Shown: piece by piece, positions 9,668 to 19,800 of the stretch
Layout: every line of letters begins with the position of its first letter
Numbering within the stretch: the stretch's first letter is position 1
Assembly (NCBI GenBank): GCA_030267965.1
Contig: BRYA01000701.1
Coordinates: 1,366 to 31,180, forward strand
Source: Triparma columacea
Lineage: Eukaryota; Sar; Bolidophyceae; Parmales; Triparmaceae
Reading direction: 5' to 3'
DNA: 29,815 nucleotides
Program-made: the position numbers and the translations under genes
The notes under the pieces: model-generated
Databases searched by the model: none
Told to the model about the DNA's origin: nothing
The model's input: only the letters and a program-made list of their open reading frames with translations

Positions 9668-10927
9668 TTAGTGCATTGAGGCGCGATGTCGCTTGAGGTC
9701 GCCTTTTTGCTTCGCTTTGTAGTCGCAGTTCTCACAGTGGTGCCAGATTACGTTTTCATTGTGGATGTTTGCACGATGCTTCTTGAGACTGTCTTTTTGC
9801 TTCGCTTTGTAGTCGCAGTCCTCACAGTGGTGCCAGATCACGTTTTCATTGTGTGCATCTGCACGATGCTGCTTGAGGTTGCCTTTCTGCTTCGTTTTGT
9901 AGTTGCAGTCCTCACAGTGGTGCCAGGTCACGTTTTCATTGTGGATCAATGCGCGATGCTTGTTGAGGTCGCCTTTGAGCTTCGCTTTGTAGTCGCAGTC
10001 CTCACAGTGGTGCCAGACCACGTTTTCATTGTGGATGTTTGCACGATGCCTCTTGAGAGTGCCTTTTTGCTTCGCTTTGTAGTCACAGTCCTCACAGTGG
10101 TACCAGGTCACGCCTTCGTTGTGTGCATCTGTGCGATGCCGCTTGAGATTGCTTTTTTGTTTGGTTTTGTAGTCGCAGTCCTCACAGTGGTGCCAGACCA
10201 CGTTTTTGTTGTGGATGTATGCGCGATGCTCCTTGAGAGAGCCTTTTCGCTTCGCTTTGTAGTCGCAGTCTTCACAGTGGTGCCAGGTCACATCTTTGTT
10301 GTGGATGAATGCGCGATGCTTGTTGAGGTCGCCTTTGAGCTTCGCTTTGAAGTCGCAGTCCTCACAGTGGTGCCAGGTCACGTTTTCATTGTGGATATTT
10401 GCGCGATGCTGCTTGAGGCAAAATTTCCAATTTGTCCTGTAGCTGCATCCAGGTTCACTACAAACGAACTTCTTCCCATCCTTCATACTACCTACAGCTT
10501 GCTCTTCGACTTCCGCCTCTTCGTCGCTATCCTCATCAATCGAGACTAGATCCTCGTCCTCCTCCTCCTCCTCCTCCTCTTCGTTATCGTCGCTATTAGA
10601 GTCTATCGAACACAAATCCACTTCATCCTCTTCACTACCCTCCTCCTCCTTACACACCCCACAAAGCAACGCTGCTCCTCCCCCCCCTCCCCCACCAACG
10701 TCCTTTCCCTCTCCTCCTTTCTCATCCTCATCCTCATCCTCTTCGTCACTGTACAAGCAAACGAACTCCCCCACACCGCCTCTCCCCCATTCCTCCTCAA
10801 AGCTACTCTCACCCTCAACATCCTCCACCTTGCAACCAGCCTGATCAACCTCACCATAACCGTTAGGAAGCTCTATTTTCACCCTGCTCCTCTCCGCCTT
10901 TGTTATTATCTCCCCCATCTTCCCCAA
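9668..10927 (-). CDS. Acidic C2H2 zinc-finger protein, nine fingers (paralogue)
   Basis: Paralogue of the neighbouring six-finger gene: 419 aa, the same acidic Cys/Gly-containing N-terminus, then nine C2H2 fingers with the 30-residue spacing and NEN(V)(T/V/I)WHH linkers. The first finger is the divergent CSEPGC form. Fingers 2, 4 and 5 resemble fingers 6, 7 and 8 (KLKGDLNKHRA, KTKQK.NLK.HR.DAH, KAKQK..LK.HRANIH in both), which suggests an internal block duplication of fingers plus gain or loss of finger 3. The acidic run is mostly Glu (GAG repeats) where the paralogue has Asp (GAC repeats), typical of replication slippage. The presence of two divergent paralogues, both open, argues that both are functional. 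The target is unknown. Confidence 0.85.
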   Translation of the reverse strand: MGKMGEIITKAERSRVKIELPNGYGEVDQAGCKVEDVEGESSFEEEWGRGGVGEFVCLYSDEEDEDEDEKGGEGKDVGGGGGGGAALLCGVCKEEEGSEEDEVDLCSIDSNSDDNEEEEEEEEDEDLVSIDEDSDEEAEVEEQAVGSMKDGKKFVCSEPGCSYRTNWKFCLKQHRANIHNENVTWHHCEDCDFKAKLKGDLNKHRAFIHNKDVTWHHCEDCDYKAKRKGSLKEHRAYIHNKNVVWHHCEDCDYKTKQKSNLKRHRTDAHNEGVTWYHCEDCDYKAKQKGTLKRHRANIHNENVVWHHCEDCDYKAKLKGDLNKHRALIHNENVTWHHCEDCNYKTKQKGNLKQHRADAHNENVIWHHCEDCDYKAKQKDSLKKHRANIHNENVIWHHCENCDYKAKQKGDLKRHRASMH

Positions 10928-11583
10928 GTTCCTCCTTATCGTACCCTGAACCTCCCTGAAAATGGCCTTCCAGTGAGTGAGATCTTAGGGATGTTAGGGG
11001 CAAGCCTAGCAGATCCAAAAAGAGGAGGATCGGTAGAAAATCGAAGGAAACCGTTACTAGAATACGGCAGAGAACCGCAAATACCAAAATCACGGGTTTT
11101 GTTCACGAAATAAGCACCTCAATCCAATGTTAGAGTTAGAAAGGAAATTCAGAGAAGAAAGGAAATTCAGAAACCAGGTTTTTGCTTTCGATCACACAAC
11201 CACTAAAAAAAAAGTAAGTGTCTGAGAGTAATCTCACTTTGTCGTCATCCCCACTCTATGCGACTTAGCTTCACCATCCTTTACACTATTTAAGTGATAG
11301 CTACAACGATATGGTATCGCTAATTTTGCTGAAAGGTGTTTTAATTGACAGCACACACGTGAACGCTTCTTTCTGACGACTTTCCCATTTTTGCATCTTT
11401 TGATCTATATTTATCTCGTTGCGATGTCCAAACCAGATCTACAACGTCAATACCTTCAAACCCTTACAACTCTTACCTCGCCAATCTCCCAACTAACTCC
11501 AATTCAACCCCACACCTTCCCCATCACGCTTTCTTTCCCTTTTCCTTCCTTTCCCTTCCCCCCTCTCCTTCCCAGATTCAACA
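10928..11583. promoter_or_regulatory. Divergent intergenic region between zinc-finger and RRM genes
   Basis: The nine-finger gene reads leftwards from 10927 and the RRM gene rightwards from 11584, so both promoters must lie here. The left third (to about 11100) is the duplicated 5' flank of the zinc-finger unit. The right end (about 11430-11583) is strongly C/T-rich up to the RRM start (CCTTCCCAGATTCAACAATGG), a typical pyrimidine-rich leader. A direct repeat AGAAAGGAAATTCAGA occurs twice around 11137-11170. I see no clear TATA box. Confidence 0.5.
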
Positions 11584-12676
11584 ATGGCCGAACGTGAACG
11601 CTCCCGCTCCCCTGAACCCGCTTCTGCGCCTGCTCCCGCCGCCTCCACCGAGGAGGGTGTGAAGCTCTACATTGGAAACATTTCCTTCGACACTGACGAG
11701 AACAGGCTCAAGTCCACCTTCGAGCCCTTCGGAGAGGTCACCGACTGCTTCCTCCCCACCTCCAGGGAGACCGGACGCCCCAGGGGATTCGCCTTCGTCA
11801 CCATGGCCACCAGGGCCGCCGCTGATGAGGCCATCTCCAAGATGGACAACACTGAGCTCGACGGAAGGACCATCAAGGTCAACGAGAGCAGGCCCAAGGG
11901 AGCCCCTCCCCCAGGACAGGCCTTCAACGCCTCTGGCGCCGCCGAGGTCAAGCTCTACATCGGTAACCTCTCCTTCGAGACCACCCAGGAGTCCGTCCAG
12001 GCTCTCTTTGAGCAGTACGGAACCGTCACTGACTGCTTCCTCCCCACCGACAGGGAGACCGGCCGCCCCAGGGGCTTCGCCTTCGTCACCATGGCCGCCG
12101 CCGAGGCCCAGGTCGCCTGCGAGAAGTGCGCTGGAGTCGAGCTCGACGGGAGGGCCATCCGCGTCAACGAGGCCCAGCCCAAGAGGGAGAGGAGGGACGA
12201 GGGAGGAGGATGGGGAGGAGGAGGAGGAGGATGGCAGCAGGGAGGGGGAGGAGGAGGATACCAGGGAGGGGGAGGAGGAGGATACGGAGGAGGAGGCTAC
12301 GGAGGAGGAGGAGGAGGAGGAGGCTACGGCGGAGATCGTGGAGGTGAGTGACTTTAGTCCATGTCTTTCATCTTGTACGTAGAAACCTAACCCAACTCAA
12401 CTCTGATCACTCACTGCTCGTCTAGGCTACGGGGGGGGCTACAACCAGGGAGGAGGAGGAGGAGGCTACGGCGGAGGAGGTAGGTCCAACTACTAAATTC
12501 CAATCCAGTCTAGTGGACTGGTTGAGTCGAAATATTGTGAGATAAGGACGTGATTGGCTAGTCGGAAGTGAAACTAACTCCGTCGTCAACCGTTTGTTTT
12601 GCTCGCTTTCACAGGAGGATACGGAGGAGGAGGGGGATACGGAGGAGGAGGGGGATATGGAGGAGACCGCTACTAA
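11584..12676 (+). CDS. Two-RRM glycine-rich RNA-binding protein
   Basis: Exons 11584-12343, 12426-12479 and 12615-12676; 291 aa. After a short Ser/Arg/Pro/Ala N-terminus (RERSRSPEP) come two RNA-recognition motifs (about residues 26-102 and 121-197). Each has RNP2 ([16 protein letters not shown]) and RNP1 (RGFAFVTM twice). The two RRMs are near-copies, sharing [19 protein letters not shown] (internal duplication). The tail after [10 protein letters not shown] is almost pure Gly with Tyr and Gln, ending GGDRY, like glycine-rich RNA-binding and hnRNP proteins. These act in splicing, mRNA stability or cold response in the nucleus and cytosol. Both introns are phase 1, start GTGAGT/GTAGGT, end TCTAG/CACAG, and split Gly codons inside the Gly repeat. 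Codon use is strongly biased to C-ending and AGG/GGA codons, unlike the neighbouring genes, which suggests high expression. No transit peptide is apparent. Confidence 0.93.
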
Positions 12677-13507
12677 ACAGCGTGCTAGGATTTTCTCGCG
12701 CGCTCGCGCTCGCGGCGGCACAGTTGCACCTGCACTACCCGTTGCTACGGTTGTTCTGACGGCATGATGGCATGGCGGGTCGGAAGAGGGGAAGATATGT
12801 GGGGAGATGGGGAGAGGGGGAGCGAGACTGGCTGAGATATGACGACATTAATGAGAGATGGAGACGACGACGGTCGTCGGTTGTTGCGCGACGTTCTTTC
12901 CGACATTCGTGTCGGAGGATTCGTCGTCGCTACGCGTTAGTCACGGAGAGGATGAAGATGATGTTACGTTTTTGCTGAGAGGCTCCAAAGAGAATTCCCG
13001 AAGGTTTCCTTCCCAGATTTTATCCAGACTTAGGTTCCAGGACCACCACCCCCGCAATGTATATGCCGTTCGCAGTTTTTCCGATCTCGATTCCTCGCCA
13101 AGCGTCCCGTCCGCCACCGTCTCCCTGCTGCTCGCTTCCCATCTCTGTTTGTGAATGGAAACCAGGTTGCTTCTGTTGAAGTATTCGACGAAATTTCAGG
13201 TTTCAAAAAGATATGTGGTTATTCTCAATAACCTCACATCGTCGGTATGCATCATCTCCGCCACGTGTACGCCTCAGGCGGGAATTGTACGACCTAAGCG
13301 TGTAGTAGAGAATGAAGAAAGGAAATGGTTTGATCCCAACAGAAATGGAGAGAGCGAGCGATTACAGCATCTATATGAGGAGCTAAATCTAACCTTTGCT
13401 CCTCGTAGCTAATGTGCTGCACGCGTAACAAGGGCATCGCTATGGGGTGGAGAACAGAGGGGTAGTTATATATTTGTTGTTGTGTCTTCGTAAACCAACA
13501 ACATGCT
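12677..13507. other. Intergenic stretch with weak open frames
   Basis: No gene is firmly supported. The first 100 bases are the 3' flank of the RRM gene (GC-rich CGCGCGCTCGCGCTCGCGG near 12700). + frames are open at 12858-13154 and 13155-13412. The second begins at an ATG and ends in a protein-like stretch (RKWFDPNRNGESERLQHLYE) before TAA. No domain is recognised and no clear splice sites join them. They could be a decayed gene or the last exons of a small unknown gene. Confidence 0.35.
13155..13412 (+). CDS. Doubtful small open frame, 85 aa
   Basis: The frame runs from ATG at 13155 to TAA at 13412. The first half resembles translated non-coding DNA. The C-terminal 40 residues (VVENEERKWFDPNRNGESER and onwards) are polar and helical-looking. 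No homologous family is recognised and no upstream exon was found. I list it only because the stretch has nothing else. Confidence 0.2.
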   Translation: METRLLLLKYSTKFQVSKRYVVILNNLTSSVCIISATCTPQAGIVRPKRVVENEERKWFDPNRNGESERLQHLYEELNLTFAPRS

Positions 13508-16500
13508 TTATTCTTGTTCCCCTCCGCTCACACGACTATATCCCTCTTCTCCCACACCCTCGTCTCCTTCCCTCATCTCGCAAACCCAGTCCTTCCCCTT
13601 GATCCCAATCAGCCCCAATCCAACCCTCACCCTGAGACCCGAAAGCCCTTGTCCCCCCACCGCCAATATTCCCATCCAAAACCACCAACAGCCGACCGCG
13701 AAAATCCCTCCCGCAAACAGCCACAGCCACTTCCAACCCAACCCCCCCCCCCTCCCCCCCCCCCTCCTCCTTCTCCCCTTCCTCCTCTCACCCCTCTTCC
13801 CTTCCTTCTTGACGCCTCCTACAGCCTCCCTAACGATATCGACCATGACCCCCCCCCCCTCCTTCGTCCCCCTCCTGACATGGCTCCGAATTTGTGACTG
13901 CACGAACGCGTTGACATGATTAGGTCCGACAAATCTGACGCGAGACGACACAGTCAGACTGCACGCCAACCGCGGGGGCACGACCGGCAGCAACATCGAG
14001 CCAGCACCGAGATTGCTACGTTCACTAGCGAACTCCTCACCAGGACCATCTCCCTCGTCACCGTCCCCCCAGCCCCGATGCACGGTGTACATTACGTCAG
14101 CCTCGAAATCGCGGCCGTAAGGAGCATTTAGAGTCCTTATCGTGCTTTCGAGAACGAACCCGGTGTCTCCGTACCTCGTTAGCCTTTGCGACTCGGTGAC
14201 CTTCTGGCTCTTAAGTAATGCCGTCCTGGGCATGTTGTATGTGACCAAGCGTTGGGGGACGCCTTCGCCGGAAAATAGGTCAAAGTCGTGCATTGAGCCT
14301 GCCAAAAGCGAAGAATGTTAGTTGAGGATACCCTGTCTTTGGGTGGCGACCAACACAACATAAACCTTTCCGACGCCGTGCCTCGTCTCGTCTTACCTCC
14401 GATGTCGAGCATGTTGGCTGCGCCGCTGCCACCATTGCCGTGAGCAACCGAATCGCCGTCGGCACCAACGTCGTCGATGGTACTCTCCCATTCTCCAACC
14501 TGGACGTCATAATACCCACGGCGCTCGTAGTACGCTGTCATGAAGCCGGAGCTTGCAGAGAGCACACTTCGACGGTATCGCAGGAAGGATAGGGGGAGGG
14601 GTGTGCGGGGCAGGACGATAGAGGAGTAGAGAGGCGGAGGAGTGAACTCCCCAACCCCTTCCTCCTCTTCCACCGCCCCCTCCTCGAAATCATGGGGCGC
14701 GTCGTCTTCCCCCAGTATGTTCCTCCCCCCTTCGACCTCGAAAAACACTGCCAGCTTGATCGTCCCATTCGCTATAATTCGGCTGCCACCCAAGTGGGCT
14801 AGTGTACTCATCGGAAACGACTTCGAAGGCACGAAGGTCCTGCTCCCCCCCTCACGTCCCACTGCACCCTCGTCCTTACCCCCCTCCTCCCTCGCTCCCC
14901 CCCCATCCAACCCCCCAAAGGCGTTCCTGAGCGAATGAAAGCCTCCCGTGACCCGGTCAGCCACGCTCCCCAGGAAAAGCTTCCCTCCCGCAACGGTCTT
15001 ATCAACGAATCCAAGCCTACCTCTCCCCACCTCGTCCACCCCCTCCGTCGGTCTTATCCCCCCTCCCGTGTCGACCCCGAACTCCACCCCCCCAACCTCC
15101 TCCTCTCCACTCCAATTGTTCGGTTTCTCAATGACCACCCTCTCAACCTCCGGATCCACCACCACTACGTCCATCGCTGGGATGGTAATCGCAGCGACCG
15201 CTCTCTCATTAAGGTCCGCGTGCCCCGCTTTCTGCCTCACTACAACCCTTACTGTCCCGCTCCAGAGATTGAATTCCGCGTTCTTCACGACGATCATCTC
15301 ATTAAAGCAGGTCGAGTTGTGCGTGACCTCCCCCGTAACCCCATTAACCGCCTTCTTTTGCTTCTTCTGTAGGGACGTCGTGGAGTGTCCAAAGTCGCCT
15401 CCTGCCGTCACTCGATTCCACCATCCGATCCCGAACATCGTCCCGATCTTCATGTCCACGGCAGCCAGGTGGCCGTCGCTCACGTCGTTCGTGTCGTAAA
15501 CGAAGACCTTGAGGTTGCCACGCTGACAGCAGACCTGGGTGGGCTTCACGGGGGAGGAGAATCGGATGTTCACGTGAACCTGGGGGCGGGGGTTGGTGGG
15601 GTAAGAAGGGACGACAGTTGCATGGAGGGGGCGATATTTGTCTTTGTGTACTCACCTTGGCCTCAACCCCCCCCTCCCTCCTGTGGCTTTCTCTCCTAAT
15701 CTCCACTTCATACCCCTTCCCAATCCCTTCCTCCACCTTGCACAACGCAACCCTCCCCTCCCCTATAAACCCGTCGCTTGTGTAGCCGTTGTACTGCATG
15801 AGTGTAATAATGAGCTGTGAACAAGACACGTCCGTCGGGGAGATCTCGAAAACCTCGTCAAACACCGGCTTGCTGCTCTTCATTATAACCTTCGTGCTTA
15901 CCCTGCTACCACCACAGCTCAACCGAACGTAGTAATCACCCTTCTTCCTCCTCGTAAGCTCCACCTCCTCCACTGTACACAGGAGCCTGAACGCACCGGT
16001 GCGTGAGTGAACGACGGTGTATATGGAGTTGTCGTTCTTGAATTCGTTCTTGCTCCCCGCAACGTTGAGGAGATTATCCTGCGCGCTAACCCGACGAAGA
16101 AGGCCGAAGAATATAGCCTTCTGCATACCCGTCACCGCCTCATCCTCCGAAGAGTAACCGGAACCAGGATCGGCGAGAAGCCAGGCTACGATCTCACGAC
16201 CCCTACAAACGTTAAGGAACGTCCTACCCGACCGAGACCTTGGGCCGAACGGGCATCCGATGGATAGTCGGTTTGTCAGGGTAAGCAGGGTTGCGTACTT
16301 GGACTGGGTTTCGGCCTCGTAGGAGAGCACGGACTCGAGGTCCTCCGAGGCGAGGGAGGAACGGACGAGCTGCGACTGGGGGGTTGTTAAACGACTGAAA
16401 ACATCAAAGAAACTATCCGTCCTTTTCCTGCCTCCCCCGCTGTCCTCTGATGGTCTATTGTTGGTATCGACACTGTTAACTTTTCGATGGTGCATATTTG

Positions 16501-16819
16501 GAGTGTTTGATTTACCATCTGTTTGTGGACTGTGAGATCTACTACTGCAGTTCCTTAGTATTTGTGAAGACGTTTGGTTAGAGGGGTTTTTGGGGGTGTT
16601 GTTGGAGGGATTATTAGAGTCATTGGATGAATGATTAGATGACTGATTGAGGAGCCGACTGGAAGACTCATTGTGTATATGATTGTTCACATCATCGTGT
16701 ATATCATTAGAGGAGTAATTAGAGGAGTAATTTGAGAGTTGGAGAGGGCGAGGAGGAGACGTGGAGAGAGTAGGCCTCATTTTGTTCCTCTTTTTATTCC
16801 CTACATCATCAAACATCAC
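13508..16819 (-). CDS. DEP-C2-VASt membrane-anchored lipid-transfer protein
   Basis: Exons 16819-15656, 15579-14397 and 14298-13508 (minus); phases 0 and 1 agree and total 1045 aa. Residues 1-150 are Ser/Asn-rich and disordered. A DEP domain lies at about 190-270 (SGRTFLNVCRGREIVAWLL...NSIYTVV), then a C2 domain at about 276-400 (VELTRRKKGDYYVRLSCGG, KPVFDEVFEI, DGFIGEGRV). A second C2-like beta segment starts near 409 (GNLKVFVYDTNDVSDGHLAA). A VASt (StAR-like lipid-binding) domain spans about 708-940: IVLP, YYERRGYYDVQVGEWE, QRLVTYNMP, KSQKVTESQRLTRYG, APYGRDFEADVMY. A hydrophobic segment at about 968-996 (WKWLWLFAGGIFAVGCWW) follows, as in ER-anchored Lam/GRAMD1 sterol transporters, which act at ER-plasma-membrane contacts. 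The usual GRAM domain is replaced by DEP and C2, which could bind membrane lipids. The TAA stop lies inside an AATAAA hexamer. The start could also be Met14. Confidence 0.88.
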
Positions 16820-16840
16820 TTAAGAAGAATAAGTGTTACG
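16820..16840. promoter_or_regulatory. 21-bp gap between divergent start codons
   Basis: The start codons of the VASt gene (16819, leftward) and of the exchanger (16841, rightward) are only 21 bases apart. The promoters must therefore overlap the opposite coding regions, or one of the starts is further downstream (for example Met14 of the VASt protein at 16780). The gap is AT-rich (TTAAGAAGAATAAGTGTTACG). Confidence 0.5.
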
Positions 16841-19800
16841 ATGATATCAAACGGTGAGATTTTAGGAGTCAAATTCAACAAACTGCTATATTTACTGCTT
16901 AATGATGGAAATTCAGAATTTCAAGACCCAAGATTTGGAAGTGATCCATTCAGAGACCGCTCACCTCTCACCTCAATCTCTGGATTTCAGGAATCCAAAG
17001 AATCACTCCCAAATATGGGTTTCGCTGAATTTGGAACCTCGATCGATACGGTGCGTCACTCTTCCGTTCTTTTTCTCTCTTTGTGCGCTCTTCGTCCCCC
17101 TCAAAACATCAACCCCCCCCCACCCTCTCGGAACAATTTCGTGTCCAAGCACCTTCCTCCCCTCCACTAACCTAACCTCCCCTCCCCCCCAACATTCCCA
17201 GGAGGTTTCGCTCTTAACCTTCGCAATCCTAACCCTCTTAACCCTGACCTTCCTGACCTCCCACTACCTTCATACAACCTACCCCTCAACCCGATCCTCC
17301 CTTCCAGAGGCCGCCATCGCCATCCTTATAGGCCTGTTGGCTGGCGGAGCGATCGAGGGAATGACGAAAATCGACGGCCTCACCGACAAGAGCGAGGACA
17401 TCGTGGTGTTCGACCCGGTAACGTTCCTGGTTATACAGTTACCACCAATCATCTTCAACAGCGGATACCACATCGATAGGAGCATGTGTGAGTATGGGGA
17501 GGGTGTCAGACCAGAGTCAAGATCAGAAGATTGAATTCACAGATCGTCCTGCCCGGGTGAATCGCTATGCCCCCTTCCCCTTCCCCTTCCCCTTCCCCTC
17601 ACCCCCTCCCCCCCCTTCCCCCATCCCCTTCTGTCACCGCAGTCGTCGCTAACCTGGGTGAGATTTAAGTCGTAGCCGGGTTCCGTTCTTGTAGTTCTTC
17701 CCTCTCAATCCACTCACTAAACCGATCTCCCCCCTATCCGATCCCACCGCAGTCCCGATCTCCCTCTTTGCTGTCCTCGGTACAGCCATGTCGACCCTAA
17801 TCGTTGCCTTTTCCTTAGACTACGTAGTCCAGAAAAAAATCCTGACATCAATATCCATGACCTTCCCCGAGCTCGCCGCCTTCGGTGCCCTAATAAGCGC
17901 TACCGACCCCGTCAGCACCCTGGCAGTATTCCAGGCGAAGAAGGTGGACCTCCAGTTGTTCTACCTAGTGTTTGGGGAGAGCGTTGTGAACGACGCTGTG
18001 GGGCTGGTACTGTTCGACACTTGCAGCAAGATCGTCATGAACGACGAAGACGTGAGTAAGGCAACGAGATGACCCCCGAGGCGGCGCGAAAGCCGGACCC
18101 ACCGCTAAACGCTTCCATGAACGCCGCGCTCATCTATTCGTTTTGTCGCCCCNNNNNNNNNNNNNNNNNNNNNNNNNNCCCCCCCCCCATCTCCCCGCAG
18201 TTCGACATCCTCTTTGCCGTCCTTAACCTCAGTTTTATATTCATGACGAGCCTGCTGATGGGTCTATTCTTCACGATTCTCTTCGCTAGCACTCTCCGTA
18301 CCTTCAACTTCCGTAGCAACCACCTAATCGAGCTTAGTCTGTTCGTCATGATTGTTTACTTCCCTTACGTCTGCGCGGAGTTCTGCGGGATAAGCGGTAT
18401 CGTCACTCTACTCTTCACCGCGATGTTCGCGAACCGATATGTTACACCCAACCTATCAGACGCAACGAAGGAGGACGCCGAGAGGTAAGCGAGAGAGAGG
18501 GAGAGAGGAGAGAGAGAGAAAGATAGAGGAATGGCTCGTGCACGATGAACGAAAGCGGAGAAACATTGGGCATTAGAAATGCAGCGCACATCCAACCTTT
18601 TTGCTTGCCACCCAACAACGCCCAGTTACGCCCACTTACACTTACGCCCACATGCGCCCACTTACGCAACCCTCTCCGCTCCTCGCTTCGCTTCGTTCGC
18701 CGCAGCTTCTTCCGTCTCATATCCCACATATCCGAGACTTCAATATTCCTGATACTTGGGCTGTCGGTTGTGAAGACTCTGAAGTGCGCGGAGGCGCACT
18801 TTGCGTTCTTGTTCTGGACGCTTTTGGTTTGCGTGGTGGCGAGGGCGTTCAACGTTTACAGCCTTAGCGGGCTTTACAACCTGGTACACAGGGGTAGTAG
18901 CGAGGTAAGAATATACCAGAGGGGAAGGAGTATCATTAGGAGGAGCGAAGGCGACGGCATTGGCGCACAATTACAAGATGTAACCTTCCGTATGAACGAG
19001 GATTTTCTTACCATAACACCTACGCACACCTTTCTGTTTCGCTTCGCTCCCCGTGCTCGTCTTGTTTGTCGCAGAGGCTTTTCGGGGGAGAGGAGAAGGT
19101 GGCGGGTAGCTGGTTAGATGAGGAGGGGGGGAAAGAGAAAAAAAGGAAGAGAAAGGAGGAAGGAAAATTGGAAGAGAGAGAGGAGGAGAAGAAGGTCGAG
19201 GCTGGGGTTGGGAATTCCAGGGAGGAGAAGGATGACAGCAAGCAGACTATTCTTGAGGGGGAAGACAACTCAGATGACGACGACTCAGATGACGACGACG
19301 ACGAGAAGGCTCGGAGGTCGAGCTTTTTAGGGGAGAGCCAAGAGAGCAGGGGGAGCAGGGGGAGCTACGTCTTCGGCTACGGGTCGGGGCAGTCCGACTC
19401 CATTCTACTCAACACACACCACATACCCATCAGGACGCAGCACATGGTGGTCTTCTCAGGGCTCAGGGGTGCCGTCGCGTTCTGCTGCGCGAGGTGAGGC
19501 AGGGCGAGTGCGGCGAGCGAAGCGAGTAACTGAACGGCGAAGAGTCGGCGTACGGCAAGAAAGGCTGGGTTATGGCGAAGGGCTGGCTGGCGACACGAGG
19601 GGTTAATCCTATGTCGCGTACAACAACGATGTATTGCTCGCTCACCACAGACAACACGCCTCACAACTAACCTCGTGTAATGTTTGGTCGTCGCTTCGCT
19701 CCTCAACTCCCTTTCCTGACCCCCCTATCGCAGCAACTTCCCGGATAAGCACGAGGGGCTTCGAGATCAGATCGTTCTCATCACGATGTTCGTGGTGCTA

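Larger units (their letters stand above)
8199..11100. repeat. Tandem duplication of a zinc-finger gene unit
   Basis: Unit 1 (about 8199-9480) and unit 2 (about 9551-11100) are paralogous over coding and flanking DNA. Both have GACAAGAGGGAGCG and a G-run on the 3' side of the gene. Both have GCCTTCCAGTGAGTGAGATC and a GAGGAGGATCGGTAG block on the 5' side. Differences concentrate in finger number (6 versus 9), in acidic codon repeats and in small flanking indels. This looks like a direct tandem duplication of the whole locus. Confidence 0.85.

Noticed and set aside
8300..10440. CRISPR-like array of 90-bp regular repeats
   Set aside because: The regular spacing is the C2H2 finger period in open reading frames of a eukaryote; there are no repeat-spacer units.
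9686..10549. 287-codon + frame, hydrophobic and repetitive, that looks like a membrane protein
   Set aside because: It is exactly antisense to the zinc-finger array. The 30-residue period is that of the fingers, and the shorter version (8577-8900) occurs opposite the paralogue. Hydrophobicity arises from reverse-complemented Lys/His codons.
11672..12382. 236-codon + frame overlapping the RRM gene
   Set aside because: It is a shifted frame of the GC-rich RRM exon, rich in Pro/Ser/Arg with no domain; the RRM frame has conserved RNP motifs and consistent splicing.
14642..15499. Several + frames opposite the VASt gene exon 2
   Set aside because: Antisense to a recognised multi-domain coding exon; composition is Pro/Ser/Leu-rich shadow sequence.
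16902..17170. Second open frame over exchanger exon 1
   Set aside because: It runs through the GTGCGT donor and the intron; only the other frame joins exon 2 in phase.
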